Shown: one piece after another, positions 35,571 through 43,040 of the stretch
Layout of the letters: each line of letters begins with the position of its first letter
Position numbering within the stretch: the stretch's first letter is position 1
NCBI GenBank assembly: GCA_038229875.1
Contig: JBBROA010000020.1
Coordinates: 1-43,040, forward strand
DNA from: JALYUA01 sp038229875
GTDB taxonomy: Bacteria; Acidobacteriota; Thermoanaerobaculia; UBA5066; Gp7-AA6
Direction: 5' to 3'
Length of the DNA stretch: 43,040 nucleotides
The notes under the pieces: generated by a model
What the model was told of the DNA's origin: nothing
Seen by the model: the letters and a program-made list of their open reading frames with translations, nothing else
The model's database searches: none
Program-made: the position numbers and the translations under genes

Positions 35571-36550
35571 GGCGTTCCGGTCGTCGCTCCGAGGCTCTTC
35601 GGGGGAAAGGCGCGGCGCACGAGCTGCCCGGGCGAAAAGCTATAGCCCACTCCGAAACTGAACGAGTCCTTGATCCTGTGGCCGCCCCTGCCTTGCACCT
35701 GCGTCAAGTAGGAGGCATAGACCGTCGTCGCCCCGGTCAGAGTGTAAGAAAGACCGCCGCCCGCGTTGATGCCGGAATCGTGATCGATCTGGTCATGGAT
35801 GGGGAAGAGCTCCGGCGAGGTCGTCTGCGGCGATTCGAAGGCCACTCCGCCGTGTGTGTAATGGCCGGCCCCGATGCCGCGGACGGACAGCGACGGCGTC
35901 ACGAAGTATCCGACCTCGAGGAAAGCGTCGCTGCGGTCGTGGTGAATGCCCATCAGGCGCTCCACGAATGCGTAGGAGTAAGTGAGCTCGGCATAGCTGC
36001 CGGGAAGGAGTCGGTCCAGGCGCGCGCCGAAACTGGAGCCGAGCAGATACTCGTGGAGGCCGATACCCGGGGTCGCGTGCGCGAACGTGATGTAACGGTG
36101 GCTGGGAATGATGGCCGCCACAAACGGTGCAACGGCGATCGGTCCGTTGAGGGCCTGGTAGCTCAAGTCGGCCCTGTAGTCCTGGAATGTGCCGTGGTAA
36201 TTACCGTCGTCGATCGCAATGGTGTGTGGAAAGAAGTTCTGACTAGAGGTTCCGTAGTACTTGGTGACGATGTAGGGAATCGCGACAGAAGCCGTGAGCC
36301 GGTCCGTCACACCGTAGGTCAGCCCGAACCCAAAGCTTTTCGAGCGGATGTGTCCGTAATCCGACTCGACGCTGTCCCCGGGGTTGTCCGCCCCCCCAAG
36401 GTAATGCTTGTTGACGAAGACATCTCCGTAACCGAGCGTAAACGTTGCTTCGCCCTTCGGGGGCAGCCAGGCCTGTCCGCGAATCGGCGCAGCGGTGAGC
36501 GCCGCGATGGCGCCAGAGATCAGGACCAGAGCCGAGCGCCGGATCATCAT
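35567..36550 (-). CDS. Outer-membrane beta-barrel protein
   Basis: This 327-residue protein starts with a signal peptide (ALVLISGAIAALTAAPIRGQ), followed by many amphipathic strands: ATFTLGYGDVFVNKHYLGG, SKSFGFGLTYGVTDRLTASV, SFGARLDRLLPGSYAELTYS. This is the pattern of the MetA/transporter-type barrels common in Acidobacteriota and proteobacteria. The last strands DSFSFGVGYSFSPGQL end before a short tail. A role as a small-molecule channel is likely, but the substrate is unknown. It is the middle gene of a three-gene minus-strand operon, 15 bp after the lipoprotein stop and overlapping the redoxin. Confidence 0.8.
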   Translation of the reverse strand: MMIRRSALVLISGAIAALTAAPIRGQAWLPPKGEATFTLGYGDVFVNKHYLGGADNPGDSVESDYGHIRSKSFGFGLTYGVTDRLTASVAIPYIVTKYYGTSSQNFFPHTIAIDDGNYHGTFQDYRADLSYQALNGPIAVAPFVAAIIPSHRYITFAHATPGIGLHEYLLGSSFGARLDRLLPGSYAELTYSYAFVERLMGIHHDRSDAFLEVGYFVTPSLSVRGIGAGHYTHGGVAFESPQTTSPELFPIHDQIDHDSGINAGGGLSYTLTGATTVYASYLTQVQGRGGHRIKDSFSFGVGYSFSPGQLVRRAFPPKSLGATTGTP

Positions 36551-36565
36551 GTGGTCCCGGGCGGG

Positions 36566-37099
36566 TTATGGAGTCGTCCGGCAGTTCGCGGCGACCCCGT
36601 CACGCCGATCTTTCATCGTCTCGTCGATCACCGCCAGCAGGTCGCTGCTTTTCTTCGAGGGTCGCACAGCGCAGTTCGCTTCCTTTTCGGCACCGGAGAG
36701 CTCGGCGGCCGTCGGCTTATAGAGAATCGGAAGGACTGCCGGCTTCGAGGAGATCGCTCCGCATCGCGCCCGCAAGTCGGCCACGTCGCTCGGATCGGCC
36801 AGCACGAGGTCGTACTTGCCGGACTCGAGAGCCTTCCGGACTTCTGCTTCGCTCTCCACGATCTTCGCTTTGTGCCCGGCGGCCGTGAGCATCGCCTCCA
36901 CGTGAAACTCCTTCTCGGCCGCGGGAATGCGGGAGGCGGGATTCATGAAGACCAGGACTCGAGACGGGAACTTCGAGCGATTGATACGGGCGCCGCCGCC
37001 TATCAGGACGAACTTGTCTCCGCACCCTGCCGCGATGCCTCCACCGAGAGCCACCATACCGGCGACCGTCGCCGCGATCACGAGAACTCGTCTTCGCAT
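36566..37099 (-). CDS. Exported pseudo-receiver-like protein, probable lipoprotein
   Basis: The protein is 177 residues from the ATG at 37099, chosen for its strong ribosome site (GAGGAGG). The N-terminus VLVIAATVAGMVALGGGIAAGC is a signal peptide with an AAGC lipobox. The mature domain follows a receiver-like alpha/beta pattern: RVLVFMNPASRIP, MLTAAGHKAKIVESEAEVRK, then GKYDLVLADPSDVADL with an aspartate at the usual phospho-acceptor strand end, and a final helix DLLAVIDETM. Cytoplasmic receiver chemistry is not expected outside the membrane, so it may be a binding module. It heads the operon with the barrel and redoxin. The receiver similarity is my inference. Confidence 0.7.
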   Translation of the reverse strand: MRRRVLVIAATVAGMVALGGGIAAGCGDKFVLIGGGARINRSKFPSRVLVFMNPASRIPAAEKEFHVEAMLTAAGHKAKIVESEAEVRKALESGKYDLVLADPSDVADLRARCGAISSKPAVLPILYKPTAAELSGAEKEANCAVRPSKKSSDLLAVIDETMKDRRDGVAANCRTTP

Positions 37100-37192
37100 C
37101 TGTCCTCCTCTAGCCTCGTTCTGTTTACGCTTCGATTGGAGAGACGTCAAATAGGATTTCCATAACGAACCTGTCAGGTCCGCGTCCCCCCC

Positions 37193-38563
37193 TTATTTCC
37201 ACCACGATTTCCCTACTTCGGTCGTTCTGAGATTTTCCAGGTCACTGTAGAAATTGTAGGCGTAGAATCGGAAATCCGACGTTACGCGGACCCCCATGGG
37301 TCCGGCTCCGAAGTCCACGAAGCCGGCCATGTCAGGAGGGGTGAGCTCCTTCCATCGCTCCCGGCTCCCGCTCGCGAGGTCGATGCGATACAGCGTCAGC
37401 GGCCGAGCCTCGGAGCCGCGAACGAGCATCGATTTGCCATCGGCGCTCCAGGCGACGAGAGAGTCTCCAGGCTCCGCTCCCACGAGGGCTCGTGCCCGGC
37501 CCTCCCCGTCGGAGCGGTAAATCAGCTGCAGGCCTTCCCGCGTCGAGCCCGCGATCTCGCGGCCGTCGGGCGATACGAGCGTGGCAAGCATCCCGTCTTC
37601 GGCGAAGGGACGCGGAGAGCCGCCCGAAAGGTCCTGAATGAACGAGCGGGGCGGCCGGCCCTTCTCCTGTGCCGCAAATACGATCCGCCGGCCATCCGGG
37701 AAGAACGACGCCCAATAATACTGAACGGGAGCCCCGCCCGGTAGCTCTCGCGGCTCGCCGACCCCCGTCGGCAGCAACGCGAGGTGAGGCGTCGGAGAGG
37801 GCCGCGCGACGAGAGCCCATTTTTCGTCGGGGGAAAGCGCCAGAGCCTTTCCTTCTCCCAGCATCTTGGCGTCCGAACCATCCGTTTTCCGCACGTAAGT
37901 CATGAAGCTCTCCGCGGCGAACAGGTTGTAGTCGTAGAAGAGAAGGGTGCTCCCGTCGCGCGACAGATCGACCGCGTCGGAGTCTCCGAGCCAGGAGAGG
38001 TTGATCTCCTTCGACGCGCCCGGGACCAGAGCGACGATGTCCCGGCGCATGTTTCGGTACCCTCCGATGTCCAGGACCGTGCCCTCGCCGGAGATGTCAT
38101 CGAGACCGGGAATCCAGGAAGCCATTCGCACACGACCCGTGAGATCGACGCCTCGGGTATGCCATCCCTCGCCTTTGAGGTTGCCGTTGAAGAAGATCTC
38201 CATACCCGTTGGACTCCACAGAGTCAATCGGACTTGCCGCCACGCTCCTGTCAGGTTCTTCTTGTGGCCGGCGCGGTCGACGACACACACTGTCCCCCGC
38301 TCGTCGTCGCCTTGCGGGTGCTCGAGAAAGGCGACCATCTCTCCGTTCGGTGAGACCCGCACGCTGGTGAGGAACCCCGAGCTCTTGTACAGCACCTTCC
38401 CGATCGGAAATTCGATGCGGTCTCTCCCATCCACGGTATGGATCGCGGCGAGATCCTTGCCGTCGGGAGACCAGTCCGCCGAGCCCACGTTGTCGAGAAC
38501 CTCTCGATCCCAAGCGGCGCGTTCGCTGACCGGCCGGCGAACCCCCTTCTCCTCCGATCGCAC
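37193..38563 (-). CDS. Orphan WD40/TolB-like propeller, kinase domain missing
   Basis: The 456 residues read as the C-terminal sensor of acidobacterial Ser/Thr kinases: REVLDNVGSADWSPDGKDLA, then RIEFPIGKVLYKSSG and VRVSPNGEMVAFLEHP, with WSPDGK- or SPDGR-type blades repeated to the C-terminus (LVSPDGREIAG, VAWSADGKSML). The usual N-terminal kinase and membrane helix are absent; only about 20 residues precede the first blade, and the divergent kinase gene starts 58 bp upstream. It is either a truncated gene or a free-standing propeller. No signal peptide is visible, so any product would be cytoplasmic. Confidence 0.75.
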   Translation of the reverse strand: MRSEEKGVRRPVSERAAWDREVLDNVGSADWSPDGKDLAAIHTVDGRDRIEFPIGKVLYKSSGFLTSVRVSPNGEMVAFLEHPQGDDERGTVCVVDRAGHKKNLTGAWRQVRLTLWSPTGMEIFFNGNLKGEGWHTRGVDLTGRVRMASWIPGLDDISGEGTVLDIGGYRNMRRDIVALVPGASKEINLSWLGDSDAVDLSRDGSTLLFYDYNLFAAESFMTYVRKTDGSDAKMLGEGKALALSPDEKWALVARPSPTPHLALLPTGVGEPRELPGGAPVQYYWASFFPDGRRIVFAAQEKGRPPRSFIQDLSGGSPRPFAEDGMLATLVSPDGREIAGSTREGLQLIYRSDGEGRARALVGAEPGDSLVAWSADGKSMLVRGSEARPLTLYRIDLASGSRERWKELTPPDMAGFVDFGAGPMGVRVTSDFRFYAYNFYSDLENLRTTEVGKSWWK

Positions 38564-38621
38564 GTGGTCGGTAAGCGATGCCGGCGCGCTCCACGTCCGC
38601 TATAGAATTCACAGACATTCC

Positions 38622-41030
38622 ATGCGACTGTCAGCGGGTGCTCGGCTGGGCCGCTATGAAATTCTTTCGCCGCTTGGCGCGGGAGGAATGGGCGAAGTCT
38701 TCCGCGCCCGGGACAGTCACCTCGGCCGCGAGGTAGCGATCAAGATTCTGCCCGAGCGGCTGGCGGATAACACCAATGCCCTCGCGCGCTTCGAACAGGA
38801 GGTCCGGGCGGTTGCCGCTTTGTCCCATCCCAACGTCCTCGCGATCCACGACGTGGGGCGGGAAGACGGGGTCGTCTTCGCGGTCATGGAACTGCTGGAA
38901 GGCGAATCGCTCGACCGCAGGCTCTCGCGCGAAGAGCTTCCCTGGAGAAAGGCTCTCGAGATCGGCGCCGCCATTGCGGATGGGCTCGCTTCGGCGCACT
39001 CACGGGGAATCGTTCATCGGGACCTGAAGCCGCCCAATATTTTTTTGACAGGCGACGGAATCGTGAAGATCCTCGATTTCGGGCTGGCGCGTCAGGATGC
39101 GCCAAACCTGACGAGCGAGACCGCGGTGCCCACTGCGATGGACATGCCTCGAACCGAGCCCGGCACCGTCATGGGCACCGTCGGATACATGTCTCCGGAA
39201 CAAGTCCGCGGAGAACCGGCGGACGCCCGCAGCGACATCTTTTCGCTCGGCTGCATCCTCTACGAGACCCTGACCGGCCGCCGCGCCTTCGGCCAGAAAA
39301 CAGCGGCGGAGACGCTGGCCGCGATCCTGCGGGACCATCCGGCAGAACTTCCCGAGTCGGGTCGCACGATTCCGCCGGGCGTCAAAGGCGTGGTGAAGAG
39401 GTGCCTGGAAAAGAATCCGGAGGAGCGATTCCAGTCAGCCCGGGACCTCGCCTTTGCCTTGCGCGAAATTCTGGCAACCTCTTCGACGTCGTCTTTTTCG
39501 GGCTTGGCGGCCGCGGCGAAGCCTGTGCGTCCCTCGCGTGCTGTCTGGTGGGCGGGAGCGGCTCTTGTGGCCTCCCTGGCGGCCGTCCTCGCTCTCGATG
39601 TCGGAGGGCTGAGACGTCGCGTCTTTCATACGGGTCCACGCATTCAGTCGCTTGCGGTACTGCCATTCGCCAATCTGTCCGGAGACCCTCAACAGGAGTA
39701 CTTCGCCGATGGTGTTACCGAGCAGATCATGGCGAACCTGTCGCGCGTCGGCGAACTTCGCGTCATCTCCCGCACGTCGGCCATGACTTACAGGAACACA
39801 AAGAAACGCCTTCCGGAGATCGCGCGCGAGTTGAACGTGGACGCCGTGGTGGCCGGCTCGGTCGCGCGCGTCGGGGACAGAGTCAAGGTGAGCGCCGAGC
39901 TGATCCAGGCCTCCACCGACCGGAACCTCTGGGCGGAGGCATACGAACGAGATCTGCGCGACATTCTCGCTCTTCAGCGCGAAGTCGCGAGATCAATTGC
40001 CCGAAGGGTCGAAATCGAGCTGACGCCTCAACAGCAGGCTGGGCTCGAAGGCGGCCGTCGGATCGATCCGGAGGCCTATGACGCCTATGTGAAAGGAAAG
40101 TACTACTACAACAAGGGCGCAGGCGACGGCCTCAAAAAGTCTCTCGGCGAGTTCCAGCGCTCTCTGGATCTCGAGCCAACCTATGCCGACGCATATGCCG
40201 GACTGGCGGATAGCTATGCATTGATCGGTTACCAGAACGACCTGGCGCCGCGCGATTCTTTTCCGAAAGCGAAGGCGGCCGCCAGCAAGGCGCTCGAGCT
40301 CGATCCGAATCTGGCGGCTCCTCACGCTTCGCTCGGATACATCCATCTCTATTACGACTGGGACTTCCCGGCATCCGAAATCGAATTCCGCCGTGCGATA
40401 TCGCTCGATCCAAACTCCGTGGCGGCTCACCATTTCTACAGCATCTTCCTGACCGCGATGCTGCGACCCGTCGAGGCTCAGCGAGAGATCGAGCGCGCCC
40501 ATCAGCTCGACCCTCTGTCCGTCGCCGTCGCTTCGAATATGGGATTTGAGTTTTATTACGACCGCAACTATGAACGCGCGATCAATGCCCTCCGCGATGC
40601 GATCGGGATGAATCCCAAAGCCATATTCCCGCATTTCTGGTTGGCCCGCGTCTATCAGGCGCAGCGGAGGTACCCGGAGGCGATCGCCGAGTTTAAGATC
40701 GGAGGGGCTCCGCTTCTCGCTGGCCTCGGGCATCTGTACGGAACCGTCGGCCGCCGGAAAGAGGCTCTCGCCGTCCTCGACGAGCTGAATCGGCTTTCGA
40801 CGCATGGTTACGTTTCACCGTACGACCCGGCTCTCGTCCGCCTGGGGCTGGGCGAGACGGACAAGGCACTGGCGCTTTTGCATCAGTGCGTCGAAGAGCG
40901 CACGAACTGGCTCGTCTGGCTCCTCAAGGACCCGCGCTGGGACCCGATGCGCCCCGATCCTCGATTTCAGGAAATCATCCGCACCGTCGGATTTCCGGCC
41001 GACGCGCAGGCTCGCCAGCCCCGCGTCTGA
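38622..41030 (+). CDS. Membrane Ser/Thr protein kinase with TolB-like and TPR domains
   Basis: The protein is 802 residues from the ATG at 38622; the open frame further upstream is antisense to the propeller gene. The kinase domain (10-285) has LGAGGMGEVFRARD, K41, HRDLKPPN (132-139) and DFG (152-154), so it is complete. A transmembrane helix (about 307-328, AVWWAGAALVASLAAVLALD) separates it from the TolB/FlgO-like domain (IQSLAVLPFANLSGDPQQEY, about 341-470), then TPR repeats (about 490-780). The layout is that of a receptor kinase with an extracytoplasmic sensor, though in related proteins the TPR part may face either side. It is a paralogue of the helix-less kinase at 11341. Confidence 0.9.
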   Translation: MRLSAGARLGRYEILSPLGAGGMGEVFRARDSHLGREVAIKILPERLADNTNALARFEQEVRAVAALSHPNVLAIHDVGREDGVVFAVMELLEGESLDRRLSREELPWRKALEIGAAIADGLASAHSRGIVHRDLKPPNIFLTGDGIVKILDFGLARQDAPNLTSETAVPTAMDMPRTEPGTVMGTVGYMSPEQVRGEPADARSDIFSLGCILYETLTGRRAFGQKTAAETLAAILRDHPAELPESGRTIPPGVKGVVKRCLEKNPEERFQSARDLAFALREILATSSTSSFSGLAAAAKPVRPSRAVWWAGAALVASLAAVLALDVGGLRRRVFHTGPRIQSLAVLPFANLSGDPQQEYFADGVTEQIMANLSRVGELRVISRTSAMTYRNTKKRLPEIARELNVDAVVAGSVARVGDRVKVSAELIQASTDRNLWAEAYERDLRDILALQREVARSIARRVEIELTPQQQAGLEGGRRIDPEAYDAYVKGKYYYNKGAGDGLKKSLGEFQRSLDLEPTYADAYAGLADSYALIGYQNDLAPRDSFPKAKAAASKALELDPNLAAPHASLGYIHLYYDWDFPASEIEFRRAISLDPNSVAAHHFYSIFLTAMLRPVEAQREIERAHQLDPLSVAVASNMGFEFYYDRNYERAINALRDAIGMNPKAIFPHFWLARVYQAQRRYPEAIAEFKIGGAPLLAGLGHLYGTVGRRKEALAVLDELNRLSTHGYVSPYDPALVRLGLGETDKALALLHQCVEERTNWLVWLLKDPRWDPMRPDPRFQEIIRTVGFPADAQARQPRV

Positions 41031-41046
41031 ATTCCAGGCGGCGGCC

Positions 41047-42087
41047 TCAGAACCGCCTGTCGACTCCGAGGAAAACCAGATACCTTGCCAGATCCCCGCC
41101 GCCCGCCAAACCGAGTTTCCGGTCGATCAAGCTCGGGCGGAAGTCTCTGTAAACGTTCAGCGGCACGCTCAAGGAGATGGTGGTTCGAGAGAAGGAAAAT
41201 GCGACGCCCGGGTCGAAGTAGCCGATGACTGCCGGCCGCCGGAATCCGTCGCTGTGTCCGACGAGGTCACGGAGAGGAATTCCGTCCAGGCGCCCGCCCA
41301 GGCTCACGGAGAGTTTCGGCGCGAACGAAGGGTTGTACACCGCACCCAATCGAGCTGAATAGACATCCGGAACGGAGAGAGAGATTCCAGGGATAGGTGA
41401 GCCCACGTCCGTCGTGTTCCGAGGGCTCACCAGGTACGAACCGGTCGCGTAGAGATAGGCGTTGGAAAAGATCTTCTGGAAGCCCTGCATCTGGAGGAGG
41501 ATCCCCCAGCCGCCGTCGCCGAGCTGGATCGACTGATCCACGGGATTCTGAATGACGGAGCCGTTGCCCAGGAAGAAATCGTCCTTTACATCGTTCCTGC
41601 CACTCGAAGACTTGACGCCAAGACTCAGCTGGACGTTCGCATTCGCGTGCAGGTGCGGGTCGAAGAGCCAGTAGTTTCCCGAGAGGCTGACGTCGCCGAG
41701 GCCCGCGGCGCTCACCTTGTGGCGTATGCCGTCGGCGTAATAGCGCGAATGAGTTCCGTAGGAGATGGGCAGCGTGAGCGCGCCACTGAAGCGGTCTGTG
41801 ATCGCGTGACTCACCGTGAGATCCATGGAATAGATGTTCAGAAACAGAGGACGCCCGAAGGGCGCTTCATCTTCGCGAACGTCCTTGCCGACATACCAAC
41901 GGTCCGCGGAGAGGCTTCGGTAGGCGAGCCCGATCAGCCATTCGCCTCCTGCGAGGTAAATCCCGCTCTGTCCGCCCAAACTGGGCGAGATGAATCGGAC
42001 GGGCGCTCACCCCTGGCCTGACGCTTCCGGAGAGAAGCCGAGGAACCCGAGCAAAAACATCGAAACCAGGAGCGCCCATCTTTGCAT
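41047..42087 (-). pseudogene. Outer-membrane beta-barrel gene with TGA after the signal peptide
   Basis: From the ATG at 42087 the frame reads a signal peptide (MQRWALLVSMFLLGFLGFSP, then EASGQG), then TGA at 42007-42009. It continues in the same frame with APVRFISPSLGGQSGIYLAG and a full barrel ending YLVFLGVDRRF at 41047. The family usually has a mature start of the form SPSLGGQSG, so one substitution has separated export signal and barrel. Barrel strands include DVSLSGNYWLFDPHLHANAN and LYATGSYLVS. The only other start, a TTG at 41979, would lack an export signal. It could be a sequencing error; otherwise the gene is inactivated. The upstream gene ends 36 bp before. Confidence 0.72.
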
Positions 42088-42123
42088 CGTCGGAGTTGTT
42101 TGAATCGTCACAGGCTACGCTTC

Positions 42124-42762
42124 TTACCGGCCGGTCGCCACTGCATAGCCGCCGAACCATGCGGACGGCATGTCCGTGGCGGCGCTGTGTCCGTAGAAGT
42201 AGATCCGGAACGTGTCGCCAGGCTTCGCGACCCGGTAACTGTGCCCGCCGAGCGAGAAGGGCGCGCTGGAGGTGACCGTGACGTCCGTGTAGACGCTGAA
42301 TGTGCTCGAGGTCGTATCCAGCGTGACCTGCTGATGCGAGGTGCCGGTCAAGACCGGTGTTCCCGACGCAAACGAGCTCAGATCTGCGAAATTGGCCGGC
42401 GCAAAGTTCCGATACAGAGCGAATGTCCCGTCGCGTTGGACCATGAACATGGGACCACTCACGTTCACCTGTGTGCGAACCACGTCGTTGAGAAAGGTCA
42501 ACTCGGCGGTCGTTTCATTTCTGACCGTGTCGCTGCTGAAAATGCTGTTTGTCCCGAAGAAGCGAGAGAGATACCCGACCTGCCTGGACTGTTGCGGCGT
42601 CGTGTCGAAGAGGTTGTTCTGACCGACGACCTCCATGAACGTCTGATTCTCGGAAAGCTTCGTCGTCGGCTGGTCGTTTCCGTCGTTGGCCGATACCGTT
42701 CCCGACATGCAGAAAATCAGCAGGGCGCCAAAGATCTGAAATCCAAAGTTCTGTCGACGCAT
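42124..42762 (-). CDS. Secreted protein of unknown function
   Basis: The protein is 212 residues from the ATG at 42762, preceded by AAGGAGG; the longer frame to 42939 has no ribosome site. The signal peptide is FGFQIFGALLIFCMSGTVSA. The mature protein has SENQTFMEVVGQNNLF, RNETTAELTFLNDVVRTQVN and a C-terminal region TFRIYFYGHSAATDMPSAWF. No family is recognised and no catalytic motif is evident; Thr/Ser/Asn-rich strands suggest a beta-sandwich. It is the first gene of a minus-strand pair with the barrel at 41047, so the two may act together at the cell surface. Confidence 0.72.
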   Translation of the reverse strand: MRRQNFGFQIFGALLIFCMSGTVSANDGNDQPTTKLSENQTFMEVVGQNNLFDTTPQQSRQVGYLSRFFGTNSIFSSDTVRNETTAELTFLNDVVRTQVNVSGPMFMVQRDGTFALYRNFAPANFADLSSFASGTPVLTGTSHQQVTLDTTSSTFSVYTDVTVTSSAPFSLGGHSYRVAKPGDTFRIYFYGHSAATDMPSAWFGGYAVATGR

Positions 42763-43040
42763 GTTGCCTCCTTCGGCCTCGGTTCTAATCACTCGATTTC
42801 GTCCGTACGGCTGCTGCATCACCCTCAGTCGCGACGGCGGCTGCGTCGGTCCTTTACGATCCCGGCGCAACCGGAACGATTGCGCCGAAGCCGCGGCAAC
42901 CCTAGCAGCCCGTGGATAAATCGGCGATTTGGGTTTCACGCGACAGCGGGTTGAAGGTTTGCGGTTGTGTCGCGACGCGCGTCTGAGAGGCCAGTTTGGG
43001 TCAGAAGGACAACGAGGGCACGCGCGGAGGCAAGAAACGA
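42763..43040. other. Right edge, no complete gene
   Basis: This region is upstream of the secreted-protein gene and probably holds its promoter. GGGTCAG at about 42998 resembles an element tip but is too short to call. No start of another gene is clear before the window ends. Confidence 0.3.

Noticed and set aside
42007..42009. TGA as a selenocysteine codon
   Set aside because: The position follows a signal peptide in a barrel family without known selenoproteins, and no convincing hairpin or redox motif is next to it.

Overview
The window looks like a contig piece from a high-GC, didermic, soil- or sediment-type bacterium, most likely an Acidobacteriota member. This rests on several hundred-kDa-scale Ser/Thr kinases with TolB-like/TPR or WD40-like tails, outer-membrane beta-barrels, secreted proteins, a ba3-type oxidase and heavy loading with REP-associated tyrosine transposase (RAYT) debris. 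The taxonomy is inferred from protein style only. No rRNA, tRNA or CRISPR array was seen.

Layout. 1-1428: a partial cysteine-synthase-family gene diverges from a GlxA/AraC regulator. 1434-2635: a complete RAYT unit bounded by perfect 27-bp terminal inverted repeats. 2816-6150: a secreted cupin, an aspartic protease with a PDZ domain and a small membrane protein, with two internally deleted RAYT derivatives between them. 6221-9058: a large protein I do not recognise. 9059-14300: a dead kinase remnant, a small secreted Cys-rich protein, an intact kinase-TPR gene and more RAYT debris. 14320-20055: a compact four-gene operon (GT2 glycosyltransferase, HD-like protein, FkbH-type HAD protein fused to a carrier domain, GT1 glycosyltransferase), bracketed by two homologous RAYT remnants in the same orientation. 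20968-27229: a respiratory block with a CcoI/FixI-like copper P-type ATPase, a convergent SafE-like membrane protein, the ba3 oxidase genes in the order cbaD-like, cbaB, cbaA, and a dihaem cytochrome c. 27519-30347: a secreted 14-repeat beta-propeller protein. 30523-34054: an iodotyrosine-deiodinase-like nitroreductase, a beta-lactamase-family lipoprotein and a patch of broken elements. 34055-37099: a secreted protein, then an operon of a pseudo-receiver lipoprotein, a beta-barrel and a redoxin. 37193-41030: an orphan WD40-like propeller divergent from a membrane kinase-TPR protein. 41047-42762: a beta-barrel gene with a TGA immediately after its signal peptide, and a secreted protein.

How the genes fit together. 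The copper ATPase, SafE-like protein, oxidase subunits and cytochrome c form a plausible terminal-oxidase assembly and function module. The FkbH-carrier operon is the strongest candidate for an uncharacterised pathway: it has the parts to load a glyceryl unit from glycolysis onto a carrier and two glycosyltransferases, but no ketosynthase or NRPS.

The unifying feature is a repeat system. GGGGTCAG-type ends, in two sequence types, bound one full RAYT gene and several deletion derivatives. The RAYT stop codon lies inside the terminal repeat. Two further repeat families (R1, R2) travel with the debris, and remnants sit at the 5' ends of several genes.
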